Shown: positions 25,870 through 35,136, counted from the first letter of the stretch. The stretch: DNA of 64,000 nucleotides from UBA4742 sp963773335 (GCA_963773335.1 CAVZAT010000003.1:186001-250000); one strand, 5' to 3'. Numbers and translations: made by a program. The notes: generated by a model from the sequence alone, not told the origin.

Positions 25870-26603
25870 CGGGTCAGGAACCGAGCTGGTACGCGTGGAG
25901 GCGCCGTCGTCGCCGCCCAGGAACAGGGTGCCGATCGAGATGGCAGGGTTGGTGGCCGACGCGGCCGTGCTGGTGCTGCCACTGACCCACCTAGACCCGA
26001 CCGCCGGCGATGGAGGGAACGGAGAACGAGTTGATCGGTGCGGTCCACAGCGGTTGGCAGACCTTGGGCGAGCCCGCGGAGTTGGTGGTGCCGGTGGCGT
26101 CGAAGGCGGCCAGCTCGCCGTCAGTACCCGCAACCTGCACGAACGTCTCGTACAGCACGTCGCCTGCCACCAGGGGCGTGCCGGCGGTGTCCATGCCCGG
26201 GACCGACGCCGTCCATAGCGGCTGGCAGACCTTGGGCGAGCCCGAGCATCCCGTCGTGCCGTCCGATGCTGGCCGCCACCAGCTGGCCGTCGAACCTGCC
26301 GGCGTACAGGGTAGAACCGCTCACGACCGCCGATGACAGGCGTGGGCTTCCCGCGTGAACGTCCCGCCCGCCGGGAAGGTCTCCACCTGGTGGAGTCGGG
26401 CGACGTTGGCCGCCCCGATGGTGTTCTCGCCGGCGTCGTTGCCGTTGAGGGCGGGGTTGCCCATGTACTGCGTCCAGCTCTGGCAGGCGGTGCACATCAC
26501 CAAGGAGCAGGCTGGCCCCTAGCAGGGCCACCAGCCTCGACCGTCGTCGTCCACCCACCTGGGTCGCCCTCTCGAGCGTCCAGCTATCTCGCGAACCCAT
26601 CAT
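25870..26603 (-). pseudogene. Broken PQQ-type beta-propeller protein
   Basis: Read leftward from ATG 26603 (ribosome binding site GGGAGG), the signal-like start RLVALLGASLLL breaks into another frame at MCTACQSWTQYMGNPALNGN, breaks again at SSAVVSGSTLYAGRFDGQLV, and then reads LVAGDVLYETFVQVAGTDGE. The block GSPKVCQPLWTA occurs twice (DNA at 26039-26077 and 26208-26242), as propeller blades do. Only about 240 residues remain, far fewer than a full propeller. At least three frame breaks and the truncation point to a decayed gene, though part may be sequence error. Confidence 0.6.
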
Positions 26604-26807
26604 CGTCCTCCCGGGCCGACTGGTTGAGCGCGGTGCCGAGTCCTCCACCGGGTACGACGTGTGGACGCTGGCACCGCGGTGGATGGGCTGATCGACACTG
26701 GGCCGCTCGGTGTCCGATCCCCTGAGACGTGAAGCCAGCGAGGAGGATGGACCATGGCTGACGCCACGCTCGTCCAGATCAGGCTCGGCCTGGGGTTGGC
26801 CCCGCCC

Positions 26808-28000
26808 TCAGGACGGCTTGGGCTCGCGGGGGAGCCCCAACACGCGCTCGGCCACGATGTTCTTGTTCACCTCGGTGGTGCCTCCGGCGATGGTCAGCGA
26901 CCGCGAGTGCATGACCTGCGAGCCCCAGTCCGGCACCTCCGGCCGGCCCCCGCGGGTCGAGGTCGACGGTGGCCATGCCCAGGATGCGGGTGGCCAGCAG
27001 GGGGAGTTGTTGGCCGACCCGGCTCCACACCAGCTTGATCAGGCTGCCCTCCGGTCCCGGCGGGAGTCCCTGCAGGGCTCGGGTGGTGGCCCGCTCCGAC
27101 AGCAGCCGTTGCAGCTCGGCGTCGATGTAGAGCTGAGCCAGCTCCTGGCGCACCACGGGATCGCCGGTACGGTTCGACCCTGGGCCTGCGCGATCAGCTC
27201 GCGTACCCGGCGCCGGGTCTGGATGTGGAGGTTGGCCACGCCGCTGCGCTCGAAGCTGAGCGTGGCCATGGCCACCATCCATCCCTGACCCTCTGGACCC
27301 AGCCGGGCCGAGTCGGGGATGCGGACCTCGTCGAAGAAGAGCTCGCAGAAGTCCTCGTCGCCGGTGGCGGTGCGCAGCGGACGCACTTCGATGCCCGGCG
27401 TGCGCATGTCCACCAGGAAGCAGGTGATGCCCTGGTGCTTGGCCGCTGCTGGATCGGTCCGGACCAGCAGCTCGCACCAGTCGGCCAGCTGGCCGTAGGT
27501 GTTCCACACCTTCTGGCCACTGATGACCCAGTCGTCGCCGTCGCGCCGACCCCGGGTGGCCAGCGAGGCCAGGTCGCTGCCGGCGTCGGGCTCGCTGAAG
27601 CCCTGACACCAGATCTCGTCGCCCCGCAGCATCGGCCGCAGGAAGCGCTCGGTCTGCGCCTCGGTGCCGAAGGTCATGATGGACGGGGCGATGTTGGCCA
27701 GCCCGATCGGGTTCAGCGGGTTCGGCGCGCCGACTCGGTCGAGCTCCTCGGCCAGGACCACCTGGTGGGCCAGGCCCAGCCCCCGGCCGCCGTGCTCGAC
27801 CGGCCAGTCGATCCCGTCCATCCGGCGTCGGCCATGAGGTTGTTCCACTCCCGCATGCGAGCGAGCCAGATCGAGTCGGGATCACCCTGGAACTGGAGAC
27901 CTCGGTAGGGGGCCACGCAGTGCTCGGCCAACCAGGCGCGGGCTTCGGTTCGGAACCGATCGGTATCGGGCGGCTCAGCCAGGTCGGTCGGCTCGGTCAC
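26808..28000 (-). pseudogene. Acyl-CoA dehydrogenase with three frame breaks
   Basis: Joined across frames this is a full-length acyl-CoA dehydrogenase: TEPTDLAEPPDTDRFRTEAR, then IDWPVEHGGRGLGLAHQVVL, FSEPDAGSDLASLATRGRRD, LYIDAELQRLLSERATTRAL, and the FAD-contact end LTIAGGTTEVNKNIVAERVL. Breaks lie near 27825, 27180 and 26955 and include at least one apparent deletion. The GTG start at 28000 follows TAGCAT by 6 bases and shares operator site 4 with the DUF35 gene. Either a recent pseudogene or a sequence error; the protein is otherwise conserved, so I lean slightly to error. Confidence 0.65.
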
Positions 28001-28006
28001 CCTCGG

Positions 28007-28012
28007 ATGCTA
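28007..28012 (-). promoter_or_regulatory. -10 hexamer of the broken acyl-CoA dehydrogenase
   Basis: TAGCAT on the minus strand, 6 bases before GTG 28000. Adjacent to operator site 4. Confidence 0.5.
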
Positions 28013-28016
28013 ACCT
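28011..28016 (+). promoter_or_regulatory. -10 hexamer of the DUF35 gene
   Basis: TAACCT, then 7 bases, then GTG at 28024. Overlaps both the minus-strand hexamer and operator site 4, so one bound dimer would block both promoters. Confidence 0.4.
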
Positions 28017-28031
28017 GACGCTCGTGTCAGC
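28014..28031. promoter_or_regulatory. TGACAC operator, site 4
   Basis: CCTGACGCTCGTGTCAGC in the 23-base gap between divergent genes, overlapping the first codons of the DUF35 gene. Confidence 0.75.
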
Positions 28032-28449
28032 TTCGGAACCGATGAGTGGCCCCCGCTTCGATCTGCCCATGATCGAGCCCGAGTCCGAGCGGTACTGGAG
28101 CGCCCTGACCGAGGGCCGGCTGCTGATCAAGCACTGCAACGCCTGCGACCGCCACCACTTCTATCCCCGTCCGTTCTGCCCGCACTGCTGGAGCGACGAC
28201 GTCGAGTGGGTCGAGGCCAGCGGTGGCGCCACCCTCTATACCCACTCGGTCGTCTACGTGAACGACCTGCCACCCTTCGGGCGCCAGGTGCCGTACGTAG
28301 CCGCGGTGGTGGACCTGGACGAGGGTCCGCGGATGATGACCCGGGTGGTCGACTGCGACCACGACGCCTTGACCATCGGGATGCGACTAGAACTTCGGAC
28401 CGAACCGGTGACCGAGGAGGTCACCATGGCTGTCTTCGTCCCGGCCTAG
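28024..28449 (+). CDS. DUF35/OB-fold acyl-CoA-associated protein
   Basis: 141 residues with a complete zinc ribbon, IKHCNACDRHHFYPRPFCPH then CWSDD (two CxxC), and an OB-fold (GATLYTHSVVYVNDLPPF). Such proteins bind acyl-CoA and partner with thiolase-like enzymes; the stand-alone thiolase at 31285-32445 lacks its own DUF35 domain and is a likely partner. The GTG at 28024 fits a leaderless start; ATG 28042 is the alternative. Confidence 0.83.
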   Translation: MSASEPMSGPRFDLPMIEPESERYWSALTEGRLLIKHCNACDRHHFYPRPFCPHCWSDDVEWVEASGGATLYTHSVVYVNDLPPFGRQVPYVAAVVDLDEGPRMMTRVVDCDHDALTIGMRLELRTEPVTEEVTMAVFVPA

Positions 28450-28520
28450 GGACAAACACCCTCGAGGTGAGTGGGGGCACCTGCCTGGAGGGATCGGCAA
28501 CACCAACGAGGGGGAACCAC

Positions 28521-30632
28521 ATGCGTCAACCATCGCGTTCGAACCGTCTCGCCGGCGCGCTGGGGGTGGTGTCGATGCTGGTGGCCACCACCACCCTGGG
28601 CCTGGCCTCGTCGGCCACGTCAGCCGCCGACCTGCCACCCAGTGTCGCCCAGGTGACCTGGCCGGTCACCGACACCTGGGAGAACAGCACCGCGCCCGTC
28701 GTGGGCTGCGATCCCATGGCCGAGCAGCCGGCCACGGCCACCTCGTGCCTGCTGCCGTTCCCCGACGACTTCTTGACTGTCCACGATCCGAGCACTCCCA
28801 CCGGCCGGCGGGTCGACTTCCCCACCGCCGACATGGGGCAGAACAACGGCGGGGTCCGCATCGATCCGACCGCCTGGAACCTCCAGGACGGCTTCAGTCC
28901 GGGCTCGCCCATCGTCGTGCACGTACCGGGCATCGACCTGGCCCGCAGCGGTGTGGCGCTCATCACCAACATCGGGGCGTCGCTGAAGACCAACGCCCCG
29001 ATCGTGCTGCTCGACGCCTCCACCGGCCAGCATGTCCCGTACTGGGCCGAGCTCGACGCCAACGATCCCAACCCCGCCGAGCAGGCGTTGCTCATCCACC
29101 CGGCCGTGAACTTCGGGGACGGCCATCACATCATCGTGGTCCTGCGCCGCTTGGAGGACTCGACCGGCGCCCGGATCCCCACCACGCAGGTCTTCCGTGA
29201 CTACAAGCAGGCGGTGACCCCGCCCACGCCGGCCGAGCAGGCCCGCGTGCCCCACATGGAGGCGATCTTCTCCGAGTTGGCCCGCCACCACATCGTGCGC
29301 AACGACCTGTACCTGGCCTGGGACTTCACCGTGGCCAGCACGCAGAGCCTCACCGGGCGCATGACCCACATCCGCGACGACGCCTTCGCTCAGCTGGGAT
29401 CGGCGGCGCCCACCTTCTCGGTGACGACCAGCACCGACTTCACCACCGCCCAGAACGCCTCGGTCGCTCGCGAGGTGGTGGGGACGTTCCAGGTGCCCAA
29501 CTACCTCAGCGGGAGCGGAGGGCCGGGATCCACCTTCGTCCTCGGGCCTGATGGGCTCCCGGTGCAGAACCCGACCAACCCGATGCTCACGGCCAACTTC
29601 GACTGCATCATCCCGAGGGACGTGATCAGCAGCGGCAGTCCGGCCTCGGGAGGCTCGGTCTACCCCGCTCATGCCCTGCTGTATGGACACGGCCTGCTGG
29701 GCAGCGCCGGGGAGGTCACCTCCGGGGCGCAGGAGCACCTGGCGAACGAGCACGACTTCGTCATCTGTGGCACCAACTGGTTGGGGTTGTCGGAGGACGA
29801 CGTGGCCACCGACGCCGGCATCCTGGGGGACATCTCGCTGTTCCCGACCCTGCCCGACCGGGGCCAGCAGGGCATGCTCGACTTCCTCTACCTGGGCCGG
29901 CTCATGGACCTGACCAGCGGGTTCGACAGCTCCCCGGCCTTCCAGGCCGCCGGAGGCACGCCGCTGATCGCCCCGCACGACCTGTCCTATGACGGCAACA
30001 GCCAGGGCGGCATCCAGGGCGGCGCCCTGACCGCGGTGGCCGAGGACTTCACCCGGTCGGTGCTGGGCGTGCCCGGCATGGACTACTCGGTGCTGTTGAG
30101 CCGCAGCGTCGACTTCGCCCCCTTCCTGTCGCTGCTCAACGTCACCTACCCCGACAAGCTCGACCAGGCGGTCGGCTTCGCGGTCATGCAGATGCTGTGG
30201 GACCGCTCGGAGATGGACGGCTACGCCAACCACATCACGTCGAACCCGCTACCGGGGACGCCCGTGCACCAGGTGATCCTGGACGAGGCGTTCGGGGACC
30301 ACCAGGTGGCCAACGTGGCCGCCGAGAACGAGGCCCGCACCATCGGCGCCCGGGTGCACCGGCCGGCTCTGGCGCCCGGACGGTCACCCGACGTGACGTC
30401 GTTCTGGGGGATCGCCTCGCTGCCGGCGACCCCGTATGTCGGATCCGCGCTGTTCATGTGGGACAGCGGGTCGCCGACCCCACCCACGACCAACACGCCT
30501 CCCTCGGCGGGCAACGACCCTCACGAGGTGCCTCGGTCCCAGCCCATCGTGCGCGAACAGGCAGCCGCATTCCTGTTGAACGGCTACGTGCTCAACGTGT
30601 GCGGCGCCGCCCCCTGCACCGCTGTGCCGTAA
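28521..30632 (+). CDS. Large secreted alpha/beta-hydrolase-like protein
   Basis: 703 residues. The start at 28521 follows GAGGGGG and gives a signal peptide (GALGVVSMLVATTTLGLASS, then ATSAADL). The mature part has a beta-rich N-terminal half (RIDPTAWNLQDGFSPGSPIV) and a hydrolase-like half with HALLYGHGLLGSAGEV as a possible oxyanion strand and LSYDGNSQGGIQGGALTAVA, where the Ser in GNSQG is a nucleophile-elbow candidate. It resembles bacterial secreted lipases of the virulence-factor type. It lies just after the DUF35 gene and may release the acid that the regulon then imports; that is inference. Confidence 0.72.
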   Translation: MRQPSRSNRLAGALGVVSMLVATTTLGLASSATSAADLPPSVAQVTWPVTDTWENSTAPVVGCDPMAEQPATATSCLLPFPDDFLTVHDPSTPTGRRVDFPTADMGQNNGGVRIDPTAWNLQDGFSPGSPIVVHVPGIDLARSGVALITNIGASLKTNAPIVLLDASTGQHVPYWAELDANDPNPAEQALLIHPAVNFGDGHHIIVVLRRLEDSTGARIPTTQVFRDYKQAVTPPTPAEQARVPHMEAIFSELARHHIVRNDLYLAWDFTVASTQSLTGRMTHIRDDAFAQLGSAAPTFSVTTSTDFTTAQNASVAREVVGTFQVPNYLSGSGGPGSTFVLGPDGLPVQNPTNPMLTANFDCIIPRDVISSGSPASGGSVYPAHALLYGHGLLGSAGEVTSGAQEHLANEHDFVICGTNWLGLSEDDVATDAGILGDISLFPTLPDRGQQGMLDFLYLGRLMDLTSGFDSSPAFQAAGGTPLIAPHDLSYDGNSQGGIQGGALTAVAEDFTRSVLGVPGMDYSVLLSRSVDFAPFLSLLNVTYPDKLDQAVGFAVMQMLWDRSEMDGYANHITSNPLPGTPVHQVILDEAFGDHQVANVAAENEARTIGARVHRPALAPGRSPDVTSFWGIASLPATPYVGSALFMWDSGSPTPPTTNTPPSAGNDPHEVPRSQPIVREQAAAFLLNGYVLNVCGAAPCTAVP

Positions 30633-30642
30633 TCACTTGGCC

Positions 30643-30725
30643 CTCTGGTTGGCAAGCCTCCCGACGGGCGGGCTTCGCCATTCGGGTGTCATCACGCCGG
30701 CGGCTGCGCTCCGCTCCGCCGCGTC
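30643..30725. repeat. Dispersed repeat R1, copy B
   Basis: About 83 bases matching copy A at 15609-15691. Contains an AAGCC...GGCTT stem with an internal CCCG/CGGG pair and a GCGGC...GCCGC stem. It fills the gap between the convergent hydrolase and VOC genes and ends at the VOC stop codon. Confidence 0.65.
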
Positions 30726-31113
30726 AGCCGGGGGGAGCGAAGAACTCGAGGGCGATGTTGTCGGGATCGCGGAAGGACAGTCCCGAGCCGTAGCCGGCGT
30801 CCACGATGCCCCCGTTGGCGATCCCCAGCTCGCCCAACCGGGTCTCCCACGCCTCGAGGTCGGCCCGGCTGGCGCAGGCGAAGGCCACGTGATCGAGACC
30901 GACGCGTCGCTCGTCGAACGGCCCCGAACGACCATCGGGGAACTGGTGCAGGCCGACCAGGGTCGATCCCACTGCCCACACCACGTGACGGAACGGGCCG
31001 GTGTCCTCGTCGAGCACCGGCTCGGCGTCGAACAGCCGCTGGTACCACGGCACGCTCGCGTCCAGGTCGCTCACGGTCAATGCCACGTGCGTGATGGTCG
31101 GGAACTCAGGCAT
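30724..31113 (-). CDS. VOC-family (glyoxalase/dioxygenase fold) protein
   Basis: 129 residues. Two beta-alpha-beta-beta-beta modules: ITHVALTVSDLDASVPWYQR and VGLDHVAFACASRADLEAW, ending GLSFRDPDNIALEFFAPPG. His and Glu residues at metal-ligand positions (THVAL, LEFFA) are present. Members are lyases, epimerases or dioxygenases; substrate unknown. I chose ATG 31113 because GGAGG lies 5 bases upstream; an earlier ATG at 31137 has no site. Confidence 0.78.
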   Translation of the reverse strand: MPEFPTITHVALTVSDLDASVPWYQRLFDAEPVLDEDTGPFRHVVWAVGSTLVGLHQFPDGRSGPFDERRVGLDHVAFACASRADLEAWETRLGELGIANGGIVDAGYGSGLSFRDPDNIALEFFAPPG

Positions 31114-31284
31114 GGCGTCCTCCATGGAAAGTTGCATCGAACACTAACGAGCCGGAACTGGGCCCGCCTCGAATCGTGGTGCGTCGATCGCGCCCGGCCC
31201 CCGGGCCGTCAGCCGCATCGGTGATGTCGGTGCAGGGCCGTTCCGTGCGCACGGGCTCTTGGGCATCGATCCCGCCTTCCGCGG

Positions 31285-32445
31285 TCAGTTCTTGGCGAGG
31301 ATCATGGTGCCGTTGGCACAGAACCAGCCGCCGGTGCCCGACACGCAGGCCAACTCGGCGGCGGTCACCTGACGTTCGGCGAAGCCGGTGGCCTCATACT
31401 CACCTCGCAGTTGGCGGGTGGCCTCGACCAGCAAGAACAGGCCACGCATGCCCGGATGGCAGGCCGAGAGACCACCGCCGTCGGGGTTGGTGGGCAGCGC
31501 CCCGCCGATGCGCAGCTTGCCGTCGGACACGAACGGGCCCCCCTCGCCCTTGGCGCAGAAGCCGAGGTCCTCGAGCGTCTCGAGCACCATGAAGGTGAAG
31601 GCGTCGTAGATGCAGCACAGGTCGATGTCGTCGCGGCTCACCCCGGCCTGGGCGAACGCGTGGGCTCCGGACACGGCCGCAGGCCCGGTGGTGAAGTCGG
31701 CCCACTCCGACATGGTGGTGTGCGACACCGCCTGGCCCGACCCCAGCACCCACACCGGCTCGGTACGCAGGTCGGCCACCCGGTCCTCGGCCACCAGCAC
31801 CACCGCGCAGCCGCCGTCGGAGCGGATGCAGCACTGGAGCTTGGTGAAGGGATCGGCGATCATCCGACCCGACAGCACCTCTTCGATGGTGATGGGGTCC
31901 CGGTAGTAGGCGTCGGGGTTGAACCCGGCGTTGTAGCGGTGCGAGACGGCGATCTCGGCCAGTTGCTCCATGGTCGTGCCGTAGTCGTGACGGTGGCGGT
32001 TGGTGGCCATGCCGTACTTGGCGATCAGCGTGTGGCCGTAGGGAACCTCGTACTGGATGGGACCCCGGGCCCCGAAGCTGAGGTTGGCCGTGCGTCGACC
32101 CTTCTTGAGGTCGGCCCGGGTGGTCGAGCCGTAGGCCAGCACCACCACGTCGGCCTGACCGGCGGCGATGGCATCGACCGCGTGCGCGGCCATGATCTCC
32201 CACGTCCCTCCGCCCACGCCGGTGGAGTCGATCCACGACGGCTTGAGCCCCAGGTACTCGGCCACCTCGATGGGGGGCAGCGTGCCCGTACCGTTCGAGG
32301 CGAACCCGTCCACGTCCTCCTTGGTCAGGCCGGCATCCGCCACCGCCCGGCGCACAGCCTGGGCGTGCAGGTGGTATGGCGTGAGGTCGTCGACCCGACC
32401 GATGTCGGACAGCGCGACCCCGGCGATGGCGACCCGTCGGCTCAT
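31285..32445 (-). CDS. SCP-x-type thiolase/lipid-transfer protein
   Basis: 386 residues. RRVAIAGVALSDIGRVDDLT opens the fold, WIDSTGVGGGTWEIMAAHAV is the region of the N-terminal thiolase active site (no Cys at the nucleophile position), IDLCCIYDAFTFMVLETLED and NPDGGGLSACHPGMRGLFLL hold the C-terminal catalytic His. Lack of the nucleophile Cys suggests retro-aldolase rather than thiolase chemistry, as for Ltp2. ATG 6 bases after TATAGT, with operator site 5 upstream. Likely partner: the DUF35 protein at 28024. Confidence 0.82.
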   Translation of the reverse strand: MSRRVAIAGVALSDIGRVDDLTPYHLHAQAVRRAVADAGLTKEDVDGFASNGTGTLPPIEVAEYLGLKPSWIDSTGVGGGTWEIMAAHAVDAIAAGQADVVVLAYGSTTRADLKKGRRTANLSFGARGPIQYEVPYGHTLIAKYGMATNRHRHDYGTTMEQLAEIAVSHRYNAGFNPDAYYRDPITIEEVLSGRMIADPFTKLQCCIRSDGGCAVVLVAEDRVADLRTEPVWVLGSGQAVSHTTMSEWADFTTGPAAVSGAHAFAQAGVSRDDIDLCCIYDAFTFMVLETLEDLGFCAKGEGGPFVSDGKLRIGGALPTNPDGGGLSACHPGMRGLFLLVEATRQLRGEYEATGFAERQVTAAELACVSGTGGWFCANGTMILAKN

Positions 32446-32451
32446 CGGCTC

Positions 32452-32457
32452 ACTATA
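32452..32457 (-). promoter_or_regulatory. -10 hexamer of the thiolase gene
   Basis: TATAGT on the minus strand, 6 bases before the ATG at 32445 and 7 bases from operator site 5. Confidence 0.6.
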
Positions 32458-32464
32458 CGATTCA

Positions 32465-32482
32465 CCTGACACGCGTGTCAGG
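32465..32482. promoter_or_regulatory. TGACAC operator, site 5 (perfect palindrome)
   Basis: CCTGACACGCGTGTCAGG is an exact 18-base palindrome lying in the -35/spacer region of the thiolase promoter. It is the best match to the family consensus. Confidence 0.85.
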
Positions 32483-32514
32483 TTTGGCCGACCGGCGCCC
32501 TCCTCATCACCTCG

Positions 32515-32561
32515 AGATCTGTGCAGTTGTGGGCGTGGTGAGCCGTCAAGTGCACAGATCT
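32515..32561. repeat. 47-base intergenic hairpin, copy d
   Basis: AGATCTGTGCA and TGCACAGATCT are perfect 11-base arms, with flanking CTCG/CGGAG that may extend the stem. It lies about 30 bases after the LLM oxidoreductase stop and before operator site 5, so it probably ends the long transporter operon. Confidence 0.7.
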
Positions 32562-32591
32562 CCGGAGGGGGGAGCGACGGGGGTGGCTGAC

Positions 32592-33590
32592 TCAGGTCGT
32601 GAGCTTGGGGGCGACCTCGCCGATGAAGCGGCGCAGGGTGTCGTCTCGGGGGTAGTCCCGCAGCCAGAGGATGAACTGGCGACAGCCGGCGTCCACGTAG
32701 GCCTGGGCCTTGTCGGCCACCTGCTCGACCGTGCCCACCAGGTTGTCCCGCAGGTAGTCGTCGACCGGCATGTTGCCCGACAGGTGACCGCCCCCCGGCG
32801 TCTGGCACCAGGCCCGCGCCTCGGCGTCGGTGTCGAAGATGCGGCAGTCCGGGCCGTGGGTCCGGATGATCTCGTCGAAGTCGCGCCCGATGTCGTCGCA
32901 GTAGCCCTCGAGCAGCCGGGACTTGCGCTGGAAGGCCTCGATGCCGGCCTGCCAGTTGGTCAGGTTCGCGTGGCGTGCCGCGATGCGAAGGGTCACCTGC
33001 TCGCCCCCGCCACCCACCAGGATGGGTGGGGGCTGCTGGATGGGCTGGGGATCGCAGTAGGCGCCATCGAGGTGCAGGTGGGTGCCCTCGAACGACACCG
33101 TCTCCTCGGACCACAGCCGGGGGATCACCTGGAGCGCTTCGTCCAGGATGCGCAGCCGCTCCCGAGCCGTGGGGAACTCGAAGCCGTAGGCCTGGTACTC
33201 CCGCTCGAACCATCCGGCCCCCAGGCCCAGGATGAGCCGACCCCCCGAGTACACGTCGAGGCAGGCAGCTTCCTTGGCCAGCAGACCGACGTTGCGGTAG
33301 GCCGCGCAGGTCACGAGCTGGCCCAGGCCGACCCGGGTGGTCTGCTGGGACAGCGCCGACAGCATGGTGAAGGCCTCGAACATGTGGGTCGGTTCGCGGC
33401 GGGGCACGGTCTCCACGTGGTCGTACACCCAGATGTGGTCGTACCCCAGCTCCTCGGCCAGCTGGGCCAGCTCGACCGACCGGGCCCAGGCGTCGGCGGC
33501 CGACCAGCCCGTGTACTCGAGCTTCCACCCCTGGGGCACGAACACCCCGAACTCGAGCCGGTCCGCCGACGGGGGGGCGAGCGGGCTCAC
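32592..33590 (-). CDS. LLM-class F420-dependent oxidoreductase
   Basis: 332 residues of the luciferase-like TIM-barrel family. EFGVFVPQGWKLEYTGWSAA, GYDHIWVYDHVETVPR, LGQLVTCAAYRNVGLLAKEA and LDVYSGGRLILGLGAGWFER are family blocks typical of F420-using rather than FMN-using members. It probably reduces or oxidises a pathway intermediate with F420. The GTG at 33590 overlaps the stop of the VOC gene (GTGA). Last gene of the seven-gene operon; F420H2 could be supplied by NpdG at 57 kb. Confidence 0.85.
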   Translation of the reverse strand: MSPLAPPSADRLEFGVFVPQGWKLEYTGWSAADAWARSVELAQLAEELGYDHIWVYDHVETVPRREPTHMFEAFTMLSALSQQTTRVGLGQLVTCAAYRNVGLLAKEAACLDVYSGGRLILGLGAGWFEREYQAYGFEFPTARERLRILDEALQVIPRLWSEETVSFEGTHLHLDGAYCDPQPIQQPPPILVGGGGEQVTLRIAARHANLTNWQAGIEAFQRKSRLLEGYCDDIGRDFDEIIRTHGPDCRIFDTDAEARAWCQTPGGGHLSGNMPVDDYLRDNLVGTVEQVADKAQAYVDAGCRQFILWLRDYPRDDTLRRFIGEVAPKLTT

Positions 33591-34033
33591 TTGACGAACT
33601 CCCACCACTGGAACTCGCACATCATGGGCAGCAGGTACCTCACGTAGATGGAGTGGATCTTGATCATGCCCTGGTCGTCGCAGGCCAGGTCGATCAGGTC
33701 GACCCGGTCGTCGTGCTCGCGGAAGGCCACGGCCCGGTCCCGGACGCCGGTGAGCTCGTCGAGGTTGCCCACCGCGAAGCCGAAGTGGTCCATCCGCGGG
33801 CACGACATCGGATCGTCCTCCGCGATCAGGAAGATGAACTGGTCCCAGTGCACGCACGACAGGATCAGGCGACGGCGGTCCTGGGTCATGGTGGGCATCT
33901 CGGTGAAGCCCATGACCTCGCCCCAGAACCGGCAGATGTCGCCCCGGCCGGCCTCGTCCAACAGGTCGGCGGGCACGCTCATGGCCACGTGGTTGAAGCG
34001 GGGGTTGCCGCTCGGGTAGTAGTCGTGGCTCAC
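33587..34033 (-). CDS. VOC-family protein
   Basis: 148 residues. RFNHVAMSVPADLLDE and RMDHFGFAVGNLDELTGVRD are the two VOC modules; the C-terminus KIHSIYVRYLLPMMCEFQWW is unusual and rich in aromatics. Similar to ring-cleavage dioxygenase-like proteins, but function is unproven. The GTG start overlaps the preceding gene's stop and its own stop overlaps the next start (GTGA at both ends), so it is tightly coupled in the operon. Confidence 0.75.
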   Translation of the reverse strand: MSHDYYPSGNPRFNHVAMSVPADLLDEAGRGDICRFWGEVMGFTEMPTMTQDRRRLILSCVHWDQFIFLIAEDDPMSCPRMDHFGFAVGNLDELTGVRDRAVAFREHDDRVDLIDLACDDQGMIKIHSIYVRYLLPMMCEFQWWEFVK

Positions 34034-35136
34034 CGGGTCACCTCCGAGCCGGTCCTGGCCCGGCGGGGCACCACCATCGCCTTGGCCGCGATGCGCCCGG
34101 CGGCCAGGTCCTGGAGGGCGTCGAGCAGGTGGTCGAGGGGCACGTCGTCGGGAGCGATGAGCGCCCCGGTCGGGAACCCGGGGTCGGCCAGCAGCTCGAG
34201 GGCCCGGTCGAAACCGTCCAGGTCGTAGACGAACGACCCGGTCACCGTGAGCTCGTTGAGCAGCATCCGGTTCGGATCGAACGTCGGCGCCTCGATGCCG
34301 GCGCCCACCATGACCAGCCGGCCGCCTCGGCGCAGCTGGTTGAACCCGGTCTCCATGGCCACCTTCTTGCCCGAGCACTCCAGCACCACGTCATAGGCGG
34401 TCAGGGCGATCCGGTCGGGCTCCCACGGGGGATAGATCTCCAGCTCGGCCGGATCGATGACCTGGTCGGCCCCCAGGCGCCGGGCCAGCTCCTGGCGCAC
34501 CGGGCCCGGCTCGGCCACCGTGATCGGACCCAGTCCCCGGGCGACCATGGCGGCCACGGCCAGGGCACCGATGGGGCCGGCTCCGAGCACCAGCACCGAG
34601 TCCCCCGGACGGATCTCACCCCGGGTGATGCCGTGCAGGGACACGGCCAGCGGCTCGGCCAGCGCCGCCGCCCTCGGGTCCAACCCGTCGGGGAGGCGCA
34701 GCAGCGAGCGCTCGTCGACCACGATGTAGCCGGCGAAGGCCCCATCGTTGTGGACGTCCTCGGTCATGGAGCGGGCCCGGTTCTCGCACTGCGACGGCTT
34801 CCCTTCCAGGCACCGCTGGCAGCGCCCGCACCTGGGGGAAGGACCACCCACCACGCCGTCGCCGACCGCCCAGGTGTCGACCCCGTCTCCCACCGCGGCC
34901 ACCACGCCGCTCCACTCATGGCCCTCGACCGCGCCGGGCTTGCCCCAGCCCTCGAGGATGATGTGGATGTCGGAGCCGCAGATGCCGCAGTGGCCCACTT
35001 CCACCAGCACCTGGCCCGGCCCCGGCCTGGGCACCGGCCGCTCCTCGACGGTCACCTCACCCTTGGCCGTGTACACGGCTGCCGGCATCGTCTCGGGCAG
35101 CGCCCCGGAAGCTGGCAACGCCTCGGTGTCGGTCAC
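34030..35136 (-). CDS. Zinc-dependent alcohol dehydrogenase (MDR family)
   Basis: 368 residues. GHCGICGSDIHIILEGWGKP and EGHEWSGVVAAVGDGVDTWA bind catalytic zinc; PRCGRCQRCLEGKPSQCENR holds the four-Cys structural zinc; SVLVLGAGPIGALAVAAMVA is the NAD(P) motif. It probably oxidises a secondary alcohol in the imported compound. GTG 35136 has GGAGGAGC 4 bases upstream. It lies 50 bases after livF and is coupled to the VOC gene. The open frame runs on upstream into livF only because livF is frameshifted. Confidence 0.87.
   Translation of the reverse strand: MTDTEALPASGALPETMPAAVYTAKGEVTVEERPVPRPGPGQVLVEVGHCGICGSDIHIILEGWGKPGAVEGHEWSGVVAAVGDGVDTWAVGDGVVGGPSPRCGRCQRCLEGKPSQCENRARSMTEDVHNDGAFAGYIVVDERSLLRLPDGLDPRAAALAEPLAVSLHGITRGEIRPGDSVLVLGAGPIGALAVAAMVARGLGPITVAEPGPVRQELARRLGADQVIDPAELEIYPPWEPDRIALTAYDVVLECSGKKVAMETGFNQLRRGGRLVMVGAGIEAPTFDPNRMLLNELTVTGSFVYDLDGFDRALELLADPGFPTGALIAPDDVPLDHLLDALQDLAAGRIAAKAMVVPRRARTGSEVTR

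Noticed and set aside
26754..27038. A plus-strand gene starting after GAGGAGG at 26740-26747
   Set aside because: The start looks good, but the frame is antisense to the conserved end of the dehydrogenase and resembles no family.
27165..27185. GGTTCGACCC resembling a tRNA T-arm
   Set aside because: It lies in the acyl-CoA dehydrogenase sequence and no acceptor or anticodon stem can be built around it.
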